Shown piece after piece: positions 6,994-14,197 of a stretch of 28,946 bases of DNA. The DNA lies in IMG/VR virus record IMGVR_UViG_3300009537_000128, positions 1 to 28,946 of that record. One strand, 5' to 3'. Origin of the DNA: a virus. The notes under the pieces were generated by a model. The model saw nothing but the letters and a program-made list of their open reading frames with translations, did not search any database and had not been told where the DNA came from. The stretch's first letter is position 1; every line of letters begins with the position of its first letter. The position numbers and the translations under genes were made by a program.

Positions 6994-7530
6994 GGAAGTC
7001 AGCCAACCCGTATCCGGTATGTCGAGCTGGTCGGCGGTCCAACCGCTGAACGAACGCACGCGGTCTGCCATCTCGATCATATGTCGACGCCAGCCGACAC
7101 GGTAACCGTTGGCAGCCGTGAAGGCGCCTTCGCGGTTGAAATGCGCGCGCTCGTCCATCGGCATACCACAAAGCATGATCCGGTCGCATCCGAGCCGCTC
7201 GATCGCTATGCCAACAGCTAGCAACCCGGACGAACCGTACCAACCGCCGAATAACTCGTCCGCGAACGCCTCGCGATACATCAGACCGCACGGATAGGGT
7301 CGCGTCCACCGGGTGTAACCGTCAGGATAGCCACGCTCGGCTCGGATACGTTCCCGCTCTGGAAACTCCTCAGCGTGCATGCTCACCCAATGGTCGAGAC
7401 GGTTCGGCCACCAGAACCCGGCATCGTTGACAGCGAGCACAACGCAAGCGGCTGGATCTATAAGCGCACGTGCCTGCGTGATATCGGCTTCCAGGCATGA
7501 CGCGCCACCGAGCACGAGCGCGGGCTTCAT
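6976..7530 (-). CDS. Maf/GT42-like glycan enzyme candidate, paralogue 2
   Basis: This 184-aa protein is clearly related to its upstream neighbour. Shared landmarks are AVNDAG (33-38), LDHWVSMH (45-52), GSSGLLAVGIAI (99-110), IMLCGMPMD (118-126), a YR.GW..H segment and RVRSFSGWT near the end. The N-terminal LVLGGASCLEAD resembles the GNGPSL-type loop of GT42 sialyltransferases and of MptE/Maf (DUF115) proteins. Those families also place a G/TSG...A...A..LG...I.L.G pattern in the second half. I infer a nucleotide-binding glycan enzyme with that fold; substrate and reaction are unknown. The ATG at 7530 overlaps the stop of its paralogue by four bases. It is the last gene of the carbohydrate island, just before the scaffold. 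Confidence 0.6.
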   Translation of the reverse strand: MKPALVLGGASCLEADITQARALIDPAACVVLAVNDAGFWWPNRLDHWVSMHAEEFPERERIRAERGYPDGYTRWTRPYPCGLMYREAFADELFGGWYGSSGLLAVGIAIERLGCDRIMLCGMPMDERAHFNREGAFTAANGYRVGWRRHMIEMADRVRSFSGWTADQLDIPDTGWLTSLTHNP

Positions 7531-8084
7531 CCGTAAAGCTCACGCAGCCATTTCACTGTCGGCGCACCGAGATGTTGGCGGGTCCACCCGGCATAGCTGC
7601 GCACGCGGTGCCGGAACGCCGGCAGATGTTTTTGGAAGCCGCGACGGTATCGCTTATGGTGGCCCCACGGCCTGCCTCGAAACACGTTCAGCGAGTCATC
7701 CATAGGGATGCCGCATAGGATCGCAGCGGGTAGCGCGAGCTGGTTGAGCGCCACGTCGATAGCCGTCAAACCAGACGAACCGTCACGCCATAGTCGCGCG
7801 CAGCCGTCGACGCCGGGCTTATGTGACTGGCTCCACACCTTGTATGTGGTTTGGAGCCCGTTCGCTTCACGTGCGCCCGCCCAGTTAGGTGCATCGACTC
7901 GCAATTTGTCGGGATGCAACGTGATCCAATGATCGAGCGGGTCGGGATGCACGGTGCCGGCGTCGTTGATCGCGAGCGACACGACCGTGAGCCCTAGCGA
8001 ACGCACGAGTCCCACTGCACGGGCGCGTTCCTCCCATACGCCTTCGGCGCCGCCGCAGATCACCGCTATCTGACGGCTTGCCAT
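7527..8084 (-). CDS. Maf/GT42-like glycan enzyme candidate, paralogue 1
   Basis: This 185-aa protein is paralogous to the next gene. Common features are AINDAGTVHPDPLDHW (38-53), ITLHPDKL, DGSSGLTAIDVAL (101-113), AILCGIPMD (121-129), a YRRGFQKHLPAF segment and RVRSYAGWT near the end. The two appear to be an old tandem duplication. The N-terminus (AVICGGAEGVWEE) fits a Rossmann-like loop. I place both near the MptE/Maf/GT42 fold group by motif order only, so a transferase acting on activated sugars is an inference. The ATG at 8084 overlaps the end of the GmhA-like gene by 19 bases, and that adjacency suggests a job in the same heptose-linked pathway. Confidence 0.6.
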   Translation of the reverse strand: MASRQIAVICGGAEGVWEERARAVGLVRSLGLTVVSLAINDAGTVHPDPLDHWITLHPDKLRVDAPNWAGAREANGLQTTYKVWSQSHKPGVDGCARLWRDGSSGLTAIDVALNQLALPAAILCGIPMDDSLNVFRGRPWGHHKRYRRGFQKHLPAFRHRVRSYAGWTRQHLGAPTVKWLRELYG

Positions 8085-8545
8085 ACCTGATGTCCGATCC
8101 GTATGTGCTCTTCCTGCGCGGCCTGAGCGTCAGTAGTCGGCACGATAACAGCGAGGTCAACGATCTGAGCGAGCGCACCGCCATCGCGTGCGAGCACGCC
8201 AACCGTCTTGATGCCTATACGTTCGGCGGTCTCGGTCGCAACAATCAGGTTTGCCGAGTCGCCCGAGGTCGAGTGCATGACCAACAGATCGCCACGTGAG
8301 CCGAGCGCTTGGACCTGTCGCGCGAAGACCTGCTCATACCCGAAATCGTTAGCGAGTGCGGTCAAGACCGCCGTGTCCGCGGCCAGCGAGAGCGCCGCCA
8401 TACCGGATCCGATATACTCGGCCGCCAGATGGGACGCGTCGGCCGCCGAGCCGCCGTTACCGCAAAACATCAGCTTGCCACCACCAGCGAATGTATCACG
8501 CACGAGTCTGACCAGTCGCACGATCTGCCGGTCTAGTGATGCCAT
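8066..8545 (-). CDS. gmhA: Sedoheptulose-7-phosphate isomerase (GmhA-like)
   Basis: This is a 159-aa SIS-domain protein. It carries GGKLMFCGNGGSAADASHLA (22-41), LTALANDFGYEQVF, STSGDSANL (92-100), and QEEHIRIGH near the C-terminus. GmhA converts sedoheptulose 7-phosphate from the pentose phosphate pathway to D-glycero-D-manno-heptose 7-phosphate, the first step to activated heptose. The two residues known to be essential in E. coli GmhA, Glu65 and His180, appear to be present as E43 and H147. It is shorter than the E. coli enzyme (192 aa) at the N-terminus. I choose ATG 8545 (preceded by GAGG, closely spaced); ATG 8563 is an alternative adding six residues. It overlaps the sulfotransferase-like gene upstream. 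Confidence 0.85.
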   Translation of the reverse strand: MASLDRQIVRLVRLVRDTFAGGGKLMFCGNGGSAADASHLAAEYIGSGMAALSLAADTAVLTALANDFGYEQVFARQVQALGSRGDLLVMHSTSGDSANLIVATETAERIGIKTVGVLARDGGALAQIVDLAVIVPTTDAQAAQEEHIRIGHQVWQAVR

Positions 8546-9105
8546 AACCTCGGGTCGATCCATGCTCGCGCGACGGGCGTATGGAACGCGAGACCGAGCG
8601 CGTCGAACGCCGGCTCGATCGTATCGTACATGCCCGCCACGAGATCGGGCGTGTAGATGCTCCACACACAAGCGCCGTCGTCGCGAGCCTCAGAATAGAT
8701 CGCGTCCATCAGATGATGCCGCTCGATAATAGTCTCATGGCTGCGCTTCCAACCGACGGCACGGCTGGATGCGAGCACCGCGTCGGCGTCGCGGTAGCAG
8801 CGTACGATAACTGTCGGTGCCATCGGGCGCACGTGCGGCCACCATTTCGGCATGAGCTTCGCGCCCCACGTTGTATGGCCGTCCCAACCTTCGGCAAGCA
8901 GACGGTCGAACCACGGGTCGGGCCAGTCTTCGCCCTGGCTCGCTGCATGCATGGTGCGTTTGAGCCAACGATTCTCGAAGAAGCCCTTGGCGTTGATACG
9001 TGACGGGCCCGCACATTCGCCGAAGAACACGCCATGCTCGGCGAACAGCCCAGCGACCATCGACGTGCCCGACCGGACGTGGCCGGTCACGAATAGCCCG
9101 CTCAT
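8533..9105 (-). CDS. P-loop sulfotransferase-like protein (190 aa)
   Basis: The N-terminal VTGHVRSGTSMVAGL (6-20) is a 5'-phosphosulfate-binding-type P-loop. GFFEN (41-45) follows at a typical distance, and VIVRCYRDADAVLASS (99-114) fits the 3'-phosphate-binding strand and helix of PAPS-dependent sulfotransferases. This would place a sulfate on a glycan, although related P-loop proteins of unknown reaction exist. The ATG at 9105 overlaps the previous stop by four bases. Sulfotransferase-like genes occur three times in this island, each with a different sequence. No PAPS-synthesis gene is visible in this window, so sulfate donor supply would be host-derived. Confidence 0.68.
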   Translation of the reverse strand: MSGLFVTGHVRSGTSMVAGLFAEHGVFFGECAGPSRINAKGFFENRWLKRTMHAASQGEDWPDPWFDRLLAEGWDGHTTWGAKLMPKWWPHVRPMAPTVIVRCYRDADAVLASSRAVGWKRSHETIIERHHLMDAIYSEARDDGACVWSIYTPDLVAGMYDTIEPAFDALGLAFHTPVARAWIDPRLWHH

Positions 9106-9542
9106 GGGAACAAGCCGGCGGCGGTCGCGCGGGTCGTGAAACCCTCACACAGCGCGTCATGCGCGTCACAGATGCGCTCTTCGATGTCCATATCACGCAC
9201 GAGCGGGTGCAACCGGCTCAGGTCGAGTCGCACCCGCCGCGCCCATGCGAACGTCGCGTGCAGTAGCTCGTGCGCGACCGTGGCGATTGTACAATACCGG
9301 CGCGCGAGGTTGACCTCGGCCACGCACGGATCACGACGTGCCTGCGGTCCGTCGATATTCCAGACAACCCATTCATTCGCGAACCCGTAGCAGCGGCGAC
9401 CCACGAAATCGGCCGAGATACCGTGTGCCATGAGGTCTTGACTGCGTGCGCGCATCGCGCTCAGTGTGTCGTGGACGACCACCCGCACATAGAGCGTGCG
9501 GCCCTTCTCGGGATAGAGCCGGAACACGAGCGGCTTGCTCAC
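9102..9542 (-). CDS. Small zincin-like protein (HExxH)
   Basis: This 146-aa protein starts at GTG 9542, chosen because it overlaps the methyltransferase stop by four bases (GTGA). The central segment TIATVAHELLHATFAW contains the zinc-site motif HELLH at residues 91-95, preceded by a hydrophobic helix, as in small gluzincin-type metallopeptidases. An acidic stretch DMDIEERICDAHD (118-129) could supply the third ligand (E121 or E122). There is no signal peptide or membrane segment. The rest is not recognised. A protease in a sugar-enzyme operon is odd; it could process a virion protein or act on a host target. Function is unknown beyond the predicted fold. Confidence 0.6.
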   Translation of the reverse strand: MSKPLVFRLYPEKGRTLYVRVVVHDTLSAMRARSQDLMAHGISADFVGRRCYGFANEWVVWNIDGPQARRDPCVAEVNLARRYCTIATVAHELLHATFAWARRVRLDLSRLHPLVRDMDIEERICDAHDALCEGFTTRATAAGLFP

Positions 9543-10060
9543 GGCGCTTTCGTGAACACGCCTAACCAGTGCAGCTCGTCTAGCGCTGCGACGGACGAGA
9601 TCGCCCATGTCCGATCTAGTATGGGACCGGGCCCGCGTGGCGACATGTGCTCGGCTGGATTGGTCATGGCGATATGATCGACCACGAACAACTTACCGCC
9701 ACACGCGAGCGCGTCGACCAAGTTGCGCATAGCCGGATAGTAGTCGGTATCGCGTGTAATATGCTGTAGCACGTAGATCGCCGCGATGAAATCGAACGGA
9801 CCAGACAGTAACGCCCAGTCGTCGGATAACTCGTCGATGATGTCGAGTCCGACATACTCGTTCTGTGCTTCCATGAACGGCCTGAACCGACCCGGCCCGC
9901 AACCGTAATCGAGCACCCGACCACCTGCCGGGAGATGCGTGACCAGGTGCGGCGCGATAAGCTCTATCTGTGGCTGCACGTTCTCCGCTCGGCCGCCAGC
10001 TGCGACGTAGCGGTCGCCTTGCGCCCGGTAGCGTTCCAGCCAATACGCTCGGGGTTTCAC
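9539..10060 (-). CDS. SAM-dependent methyltransferase (173 aa)
   Basis: This is a compact class I methyltransferase. Motif I is VLDYGCGPGRFRPF (49-62). The acidic end of strand 2 is YVGLDII (69-75), and FDFIAAIYVLQHI (89-101) matches the motif-IV region. Then ALACGGKLFVVDH matches the post-motif strand. The N-terminus MKPRAYWLERYRAQGDRYVA resembles methyltransferases found in polysaccharide gene clusters. The GTG at 10060 overlaps the GT-D-like gene by four bases. The likely substrate is a sugar or glycan intermediate, given the neighbours; a protein or small molecule cannot be excluded. Confidence 0.8.
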   Translation of the reverse strand: MKPRAYWLERYRAQGDRYVAAGGRAENVQPQIELIAPHLVTHLPAGGRVLDYGCGPGRFRPFMEAQNEYVGLDIIDELSDDWALLSGPFDFIAAIYVLQHITRDTDYYPAMRNLVDALACGGKLFVVDHIAMTNPAEHMSPRGPGPILDRTWAISSVAALDELHWLGVFTKAP

Positions 10061-10824
10061 GCGAGCGCTGCCAGGTTAGCACGCATCGCGTCACGCCATT
10101 CGGGCTTGCGATATCCGTGCCGGTGATGCACGCCACAGTACGCGTCCCAGCATGCGCCTACATCGAGCTGTGTGAGTGCCGGATAGTCGGGCGTGATCCG
10201 CCACTGCAAGACCTTCGTCAGATAGCCGAGCGACCATGTCACGGTCGTATCGGCTGGTAGAGAGGAAAGATCCGTACGGATGCGAGCTTCGATCTCGTCC
10301 AGCCGTGCCCAGCCGACGTCGGGCGCGAGCAGATACGAGCCGACCGCTCCGAGCTTGGTTACGAACTCGGCGGTGATATCGGTCGAGCCGATGATGTAGA
10401 GCGGCCTCGCTTGCAGCGCTTTCAGGAACGGACCGAGCCGGCCACGCACGTTCGACGAGCTGATGATCTCTTTGTGCACCCACCTGACGTTGACGCGCGA
10501 ATGGCCATACTCGGGATCTTCGAGCGTGCTCGCGGTCTTGATGGGCACGTTCACGCCATGCTCGCGCAGCCACATGACCGCGTTCGCTAGCTTGTCGCTG
10601 CCCTCTTTGCCCGGATTGTAGCCATGATAGGTCGCACGCGGCTCGAGGATCACCGTGGCGAGCGCCGCGGCTTTCTCGGGCGTGCTCTTGCGGCCATCGG
10701 AATTGACGCCACCCCAGCCGGTGATCGTCAACAGTTCGCCGTCACCGCCGACGTTTGTGTGAGTGAACGGCTCGCCGCTTTCGAGTAACGTCACGTAGTC
10801 GGCTATCGTGGCAGGTATCAGCAT
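10057..10824 (-). CDS. GT-D-fold-like glycosyltransferase candidate
   Basis: This is a 255-aa protein from ATG 10824. The frame is open further upstream, but 10824 has a GGA element before it and overlaps the preceding stop by only 7 bases. NVGGDGELLTITGWGG (24-39) resembles the conserved R.GDGE segment of GT-D-fold glycosyltransferases. The C-terminal half has YIIGSTDITAEF, WSLGYLTKVLQWRI, and TQLDVGACWDAYCG (218-231), like the family's final helix and DIGH-type end. The match is by eye and partial: the expected Arg before GDGE is replaced by GG. It lies between two methyltransferase genes. It most likely transfers a sugar to a glycan acceptor, but it could be a related enzyme. Confidence 0.55.
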   Translation of the reverse strand: MLIPATIADYVTLLESGEPFTHTNVGGDGELLTITGWGGVNSDGRKSTPEKAAALATVILEPRATYHGYNPGKEGSDKLANAVMWLREHGVNVPIKTASTLEDPEYGHSRVNVRWVHKEIISSSNVRGRLGPFLKALQARPLYIIGSTDITAEFVTKLGAVGSYLLAPDVGWARLDEIEARIRTDLSSLPADTTVTWSLGYLTKVLQWRITPDYPALTQLDVGACWDAYCGVHHRHGYRKPEWRDAMRANLAALA

Positions 10825-11561
10825 GGCTTTTCCAACGTGAAGATGCACGATGTCATGTCGAACTCGCCGCTCTTGTGACGCGACAGGTCGGCGCCGTGCC
10901 ACCCGAAATCGTGCGGACCGACAAGCGCGCAGCCGGTCGGTTCGATCAGTCTAGCGAACAGCGCGGGCTCGTCGTAGTAATGACCGCCGCGTACCCGGTA
11001 CGCATCGCTCATGTCGGTGCTGATAACGATGCGACCACCTGGCGCACACACGCGTGCCATCTCGCGAGCGGCCTGCGTGTCACCGTCACCGTGGATATGC
11101 TCGATCGCCGAAAAGCTGACGACAAGATCGAAGCTAGCGTCCTCATACGGCAGCGCTCGCATGTCAGCGCGCTCACAGACGAGCCGCGCCGCGTCACCGG
11201 CCGCCGCTCGCCACTGTCGCGTCCACCATGCGAGCGAGCCCTGACCAGCGAACGAGGAGTCATCGAACAGGTCACTCACGTGTACCACCGCCGCCGTATG
11301 CGTCACCAGCGCGCCGTAGAACGACACGCGCGCGCCCAGCTCGGCGATGCGTTTGCCATGGACCGGGTTCTCTAGCGCGATCGCCCAATCGTATATCCTG
11401 CCCTTACACAACCGTGTCGGATCGTAGGGGTTAGGGCACCGCACCTCGTCAAGCATCCAGGTGGTGAGCCGGCGTTCGACGGCCTCGATCTCCGGCCATT
11501 CCTCGTAGGTCGCCAGCCTGCGATACGACTGGTTAAGCGGCGGTATTAGGGTTGAAGACAT
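10818..11561 (-). CDS. SAM-dependent methyltransferase (247 aa)
   Basis: This is a class I methyltransferase with an unusual motif I, KRIAELGARVSFYGAL (70-85). ADMRALPYEDASFDLVVSFS (132-151) and AIEHI (152-156) follow, matching Methyltransf_11-type proteins. CAPGGRIVISTDMSDA (172-187) is the next strand. About 70 N-terminal residues before the domain (LIPPLNQSYRRLATYEEWPE and onwards) are not recognised and may bind the acceptor. A segment YDPTRLCKGRIYDWAIALEN lies just before motif I. The ATG at 11561 overlaps the sulfotransferase gene upstream by 16 bases. A sugar O-methyltransferase role fits the neighbourhood, but the acceptor is unknown. Confidence 0.78.
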   Translation of the reverse strand: MSSTLIPPLNQSYRRLATYEEWPEIEAVERRLTTWMLDEVRCPNPYDPTRLCKGRIYDWAIALENPVHGKRIAELGARVSFYGALVTHTAAVVHVSDLFDDSSFAGQGSLAWWTRQWRAAAGDAARLVCERADMRALPYEDASFDLVVSFSAIEHIHGDGDTQAAREMARVCAPGGRIVISTDMSDAYRVRGGHYYDEPALFARLIEPTGCALVGPHDFGWHGADLSRHKSGEFDMTSCIFTLEKPC

Positions 11562-12160
11562 CGCAGGTGCTCGGTAAAGTAGGTGCGCTCCCGCTGCGTC
11601 ATGACCTCGCTGATGATGCCTTCCCTAAGTTTACCGCCGATCACTGGCTCGCGGCCGTATTGCGCGAGCGCCGCGAGCAGACGCGCGCAGTTCAGTGGCG
11701 GATCCGGTAGCGTGGCCACGAGCTCATCGACGAACTGCGCGCGCGCTTCCTCATCGGCCAAATCCTCGTAACGGACCTCGACGAACGATCGCGTGCCCCA
11801 GCCACGACGTGCAACCAGCAGCTGCGGGATCTGTAGCGGCACGTTCCGGCGTTCGTTGACGATCCACTCGACAATGCGTGCGTTGCTGTCACGCGCCCTG
11901 GCCGCGCGCGGAGCGATCTGGCGCAGCGCGAGAAATGAATCGACCACCGCCATCGGATCACGCACGATTCGCACGAACACGACGTGATGGTTGAACAGCA
12001 GGCCACTTACAGCGATGAGCCCTTGCGCGGACTTACTAGGATGCAACTGCGAGCCGTCCGGGATACGTAGCACGGCCACGTCATGTAGCGCGTTCAGACA
12101 GCGATCCAGGAATGTCGTACCCGAACGTGGACAGCCGAAACTCACGACGGCCGTTCTCAT
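11546..12160 (-). CDS. Sulfotransferase-like protein (204 aa)
   Basis: This 204-aa protein opens with MRTAVVSFGCPRSGTTFLDR. The PRSGTTF P-loop (11-17) is the classic 5'-phosphosulfate-binding motif of PAPS sulfotransferases, and VRIVRDPMAVVDSFLALR (63-80) is the matching 3'-phosphate-binding motif. A third conserved-type stretch is SFVEVRYEDLADEEAR. I choose ATG 12160, which overlaps the FkbM-like stop by four bases (ATGA), over the longer frame start at 12184. The predicted reaction is sulfate transfer to a hydroxyl of a glycan. This is the best of the three sulfotransferase candidates in the island. It lacks a signal peptide, unlike membrane-bound carbohydrate sulfotransferases of eukaryotes. 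Confidence 0.8.
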   Translation of the reverse strand: MRTAVVSFGCPRSGTTFLDRCLNALHDVAVLRIPDGSQLHPSKSAQGLIAVSGLLFNHHVVFVRIVRDPMAVVDSFLALRQIAPRAARARDSNARIVEWIVNERRNVPLQIPQLLVARRGWGTRSFVEVRYEDLADEEARAQFVDELVATLPDPPLNCARLLAALAQYGREPVIGGKLREGIISEVMTQRERTYFTEHLRCLQP

Positions 12161-12645
12161 CGCTCTGCCTGCCAGACCTTGCACAGCTTACCGCTCCGGT
12201 TCGGTGTGTCGCCCCAGTCGCATACCATCGTGATCCGGTAACCGAGCCGCTTGAACAACGCCGTCAGATCCTCGTACAACTGCCAACTATGCGTTTCCAG
12301 TACCCACGCACGTGGCCCCCTCAGCAGCTCGTCTGGCAACGTGAGCAACACCGCCTCGCAGCCTTCGCAATCGACCTTGACGATGTCGGGCTGATAGAAC
12401 TCGAACAGATCCGGCGCGATATCGGCATCGAACGCGCCGTATGCCGCCATCGGGCGACCCTCAGCTAGCGCCCGTAACCTGTTGAATTGCTGAGGGTTAC
12501 GCTCGCATGCGGCCACAAACCGAGCGCCGCGCGCTAGGAAATATTCGGCCGTCGTGCCGTGGTCGGCGCCGATATCGAGTACCGTCGCGTCTGTATAGTC
12601 GAGCGCGCCGTACATCTTCGTGTAGTTGCCGAATTCGGTTTTCAT
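12157..12645 (-). CDS. FkbM-type methyltransferase
   Basis: This 162-aa protein has motif I ATVLDIGADHGTTAEYFLAR (20-39), the strand AACERNPQQF (46-55), and DIVKVDCEGCEAVLL (87-101). The last is the hallmark of FkbM family methyltransferases (D-x-x-K-x-D-x-E-G-x-E). WVLETHSW then follows, with a C-terminal LFKRLGYRIT helix-strand. FkbM proteins O-methylate sugars and related hydroxyls and are common in capsule and LPS clusters. It is shorter than many FkbM proteins, lacking an N-terminal extension, but the core is complete. The ATG at 12645 overlaps the HldD-like stop by four bases. Confidence 0.83.
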   Translation of the reverse strand: MKTEFGNYTKMYGALDYTDATVLDIGADHGTTAEYFLARGARFVAACERNPQQFNRLRALAEGRPMAAYGAFDADIAPDLFEFYQPDIVKVDCEGCEAVLLTLPDELLRGPRAWVLETHSWQLYEDLTALFKRLGYRITMVCDWGDTPNRSGKLCKVWQAER

Positions 12646-13490
12646 ACGATGTCAGCCATCAATTCGACGCCCTCGGCGAGCGTCAGAAAGTCACCATCGT
12701 AGCCGGCCGCACGCAATCGCGTTAGGTCGGCTTCGGTATGGTTCTGGAACCGGCGCGTCAGATGGTTCGGCATCGTCACCCATTCGACGGGCAGCCATGG
12801 CCGCACCCGCTGGACCGCGCCCAACATGCTCGCGAACGATGCCGCATGGCCGGTACCTACATTGTAGAGCCCGTGCACGTCCGCGTCGAGCGCCCAGAGA
12901 ATGACACGGACCACGTCGTCGACGTACACGAAGTCTCTGCGCTGACCGCCCCATTTGAACAGGTTCAGCGGATCGTGACGCTCGGCCGCGTAGAACGCCT
13001 GCGACACCATCGACGCCATCCGGCCCTTATGCTGTTCGCCTGGCCCGTAGACGTTGAAAAAGCGCAAACCCGCCCACGTCGGTGGCGTGGCACGTGACCA
13101 CGTCGCCAGCCGGTCGAACGTCGCCTTCGAATGCGCATACGGGTTCAGTGGATCGAGCGGCGCACATTCGTGGAACCCACGTAGCCCGCGCCCGTACACC
13201 GCGGCGGACGACGCGTAGACGAGTGGCTTACCGTGTTCGGTGCACCAGTCCCATAGCCGCTGCGGTAGATCGACGTTCGTCGCGTATAGCGCCTCGGAAT
13301 CCTCGACGGTCGTGTCGGTGATCGCGCCGAGATGCACGACAGCCGCCGGCTCGAAGCTGTCGAGCGGCAGATACGGCCAGGTGTCCGAATCACGCGGATC
13401 GACCGGGCAGACGCTATGGCCTGCCGCTTGCAACGCACGCACGACATGCGATCCGATGAACCCGGCCGAGCCAGTTACAAGGATCGTCAT
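12642..13490 (-). CDS. hldD: ADP-L-glycero-D-manno-heptose 6-epimerase-like protein (HldD-like)
   Basis: This is a 282-aa extended SDR protein. The NAD(P)-binding loop is VTGSAGFIGSH (5-15). VVHLGAITDTT and ASSAAVYG (93-100) follow, then the catalytic Y118-x-x-x-K122 in NPYAHSK. RFFNVYGPGEQHKGRMAS (143-160) contains K155 at the place of E. coli HldD Lys178. LFKWGGQRRDFVYVDDVV (177-194) and VGTGHAASF come next. The end resembles HldD strongly: ADLTRLRAAGYDGDFLTLAE, where E. coli has [20 protein letters not shown]. HldD converts ADP-D-glycero-D-manno-heptose to the L-glycero form. It is somewhat shorter than E. coli HldD (310 aa). A related epimerase on a different nucleotide sugar remains possible. 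Confidence 0.8.
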   Translation of the reverse strand: MTILVTGSAGFIGSHVVRALQAAGHSVCPVDPRDSDTWPYLPLDSFEPAAVVHLGAITDTTVEDSEALYATNVDLPQRLWDWCTEHGKPLVYASSAAVYGRGLRGFHECAPLDPLNPYAHSKATFDRLATWSRATPPTWAGLRFFNVYGPGEQHKGRMASMVSQAFYAAERHDPLNLFKWGGQRRDFVYVDDVVRVILWALDADVHGLYNVGTGHAASFASMLGAVQRVRPWLPVEWVTMPNHLTRRFQNHTEADLTRLRAAGYDGDFLTLAEGVELMADIV

Positions 13491-14197
13491 ACCATTACCA
13501 GCTCGCGCAATTCTTCGATACGCTCGGTGCGCGCTCTGTTTGTGCGGCCCTTGCTAGAGCCCCGGTTCTCGCGGCTCGCGATGGTATGCTCTATGATGCA
13601 TGGCTCATCTTTCGGGTAGCCTTTCGCTTTGTCGAACACGTAGGTATAGCGACCCGGCAAGCGTTGGACCTTCAGGTCGTCCATGCAGGTCGTCAGGAAC
13701 CATAGGTTTTTCTGACCGCCGCCGGTTGTGAGGCCAGCCGATTGTAGTACGTCGTTCATCGCTGCCCACGTGCGCACGAGCCGCTGACATGGTTCGGTGT
13801 CGTTGAGAAACAACGTACCCGATAGCATCCAATGATCGCGGGTGCATGGCTCGCCACGCAGGCACCGGCATGATCGCCGAAAATCGTGACCCTTGCGTGG
13901 ACCAGCGAAGAAATGGGCACCGAAATCGTAGCCACGCAACGCAAGCTTCTGGAAGTAGAGCGTACAGTTCTCGTGCACGAACGCGTCGACATCCAGGTAG
14001 AGCAACGGTCCGCGCATGCTCGCACGCATGTCAGCGATGAACTGGGCCTTGTACGATGTATTGCGATACCAGTCGCCGCGATCGTCGAAGCCGATGATGT
14101 AATGCGCGCGCATGCCAGCCCGGTCAAGCGACGCACGTAGGATCTGCGCTTCGCGCTCGTAGGACGTGCCGCGCGAGTAGCAGGCTATGATCTTCAT
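13487..14197 (-). CDS. GT-A-fold glycosyltransferase with cysteine cluster
   Basis: This 236-aa protein starts MKIIACYSRGTSYEREAQIL. LLYLDVDAFVHENCTLYF contains the DxD motif at residues 69-71, which in GT-A enzymes binds a metal and the nucleotide sugar. A cluster with Cys110, Cys112 and Cys118 (RRSCRCLRGEPC) sits in the acceptor half, an unusual insertion for this class that could bind zinc. HWMLSGTLFLNDTEP and a Gly-rich TTGGGQKNLWF segment follow. The final 25 residues are basic and charged (ENRGSSKGRTNRARTERIEE). The ATG at 14197 overlaps the upstream stop by four bases. Donor and acceptor are unknown. Confidence 0.75.
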   Translation of the reverse strand: MKIIACYSRGTSYEREAQILRASLDRAGMRAHYIIGFDDRGDWYRNTSYKAQFIADMRASMRGPLLYLDVDAFVHENCTLYFQKLALRGYDFGAHFFAGPRKGHDFRRSCRCLRGEPCTRDHWMLSGTLFLNDTEPCQRLVRTWAAMNDVLQSAGLTTGGGQKNLWFLTTCMDDLKVQRLPGRYTYVFDKAKGYPKDEPCIIEHTIASRENRGSSKGRTNRARTERIEELRELVMV

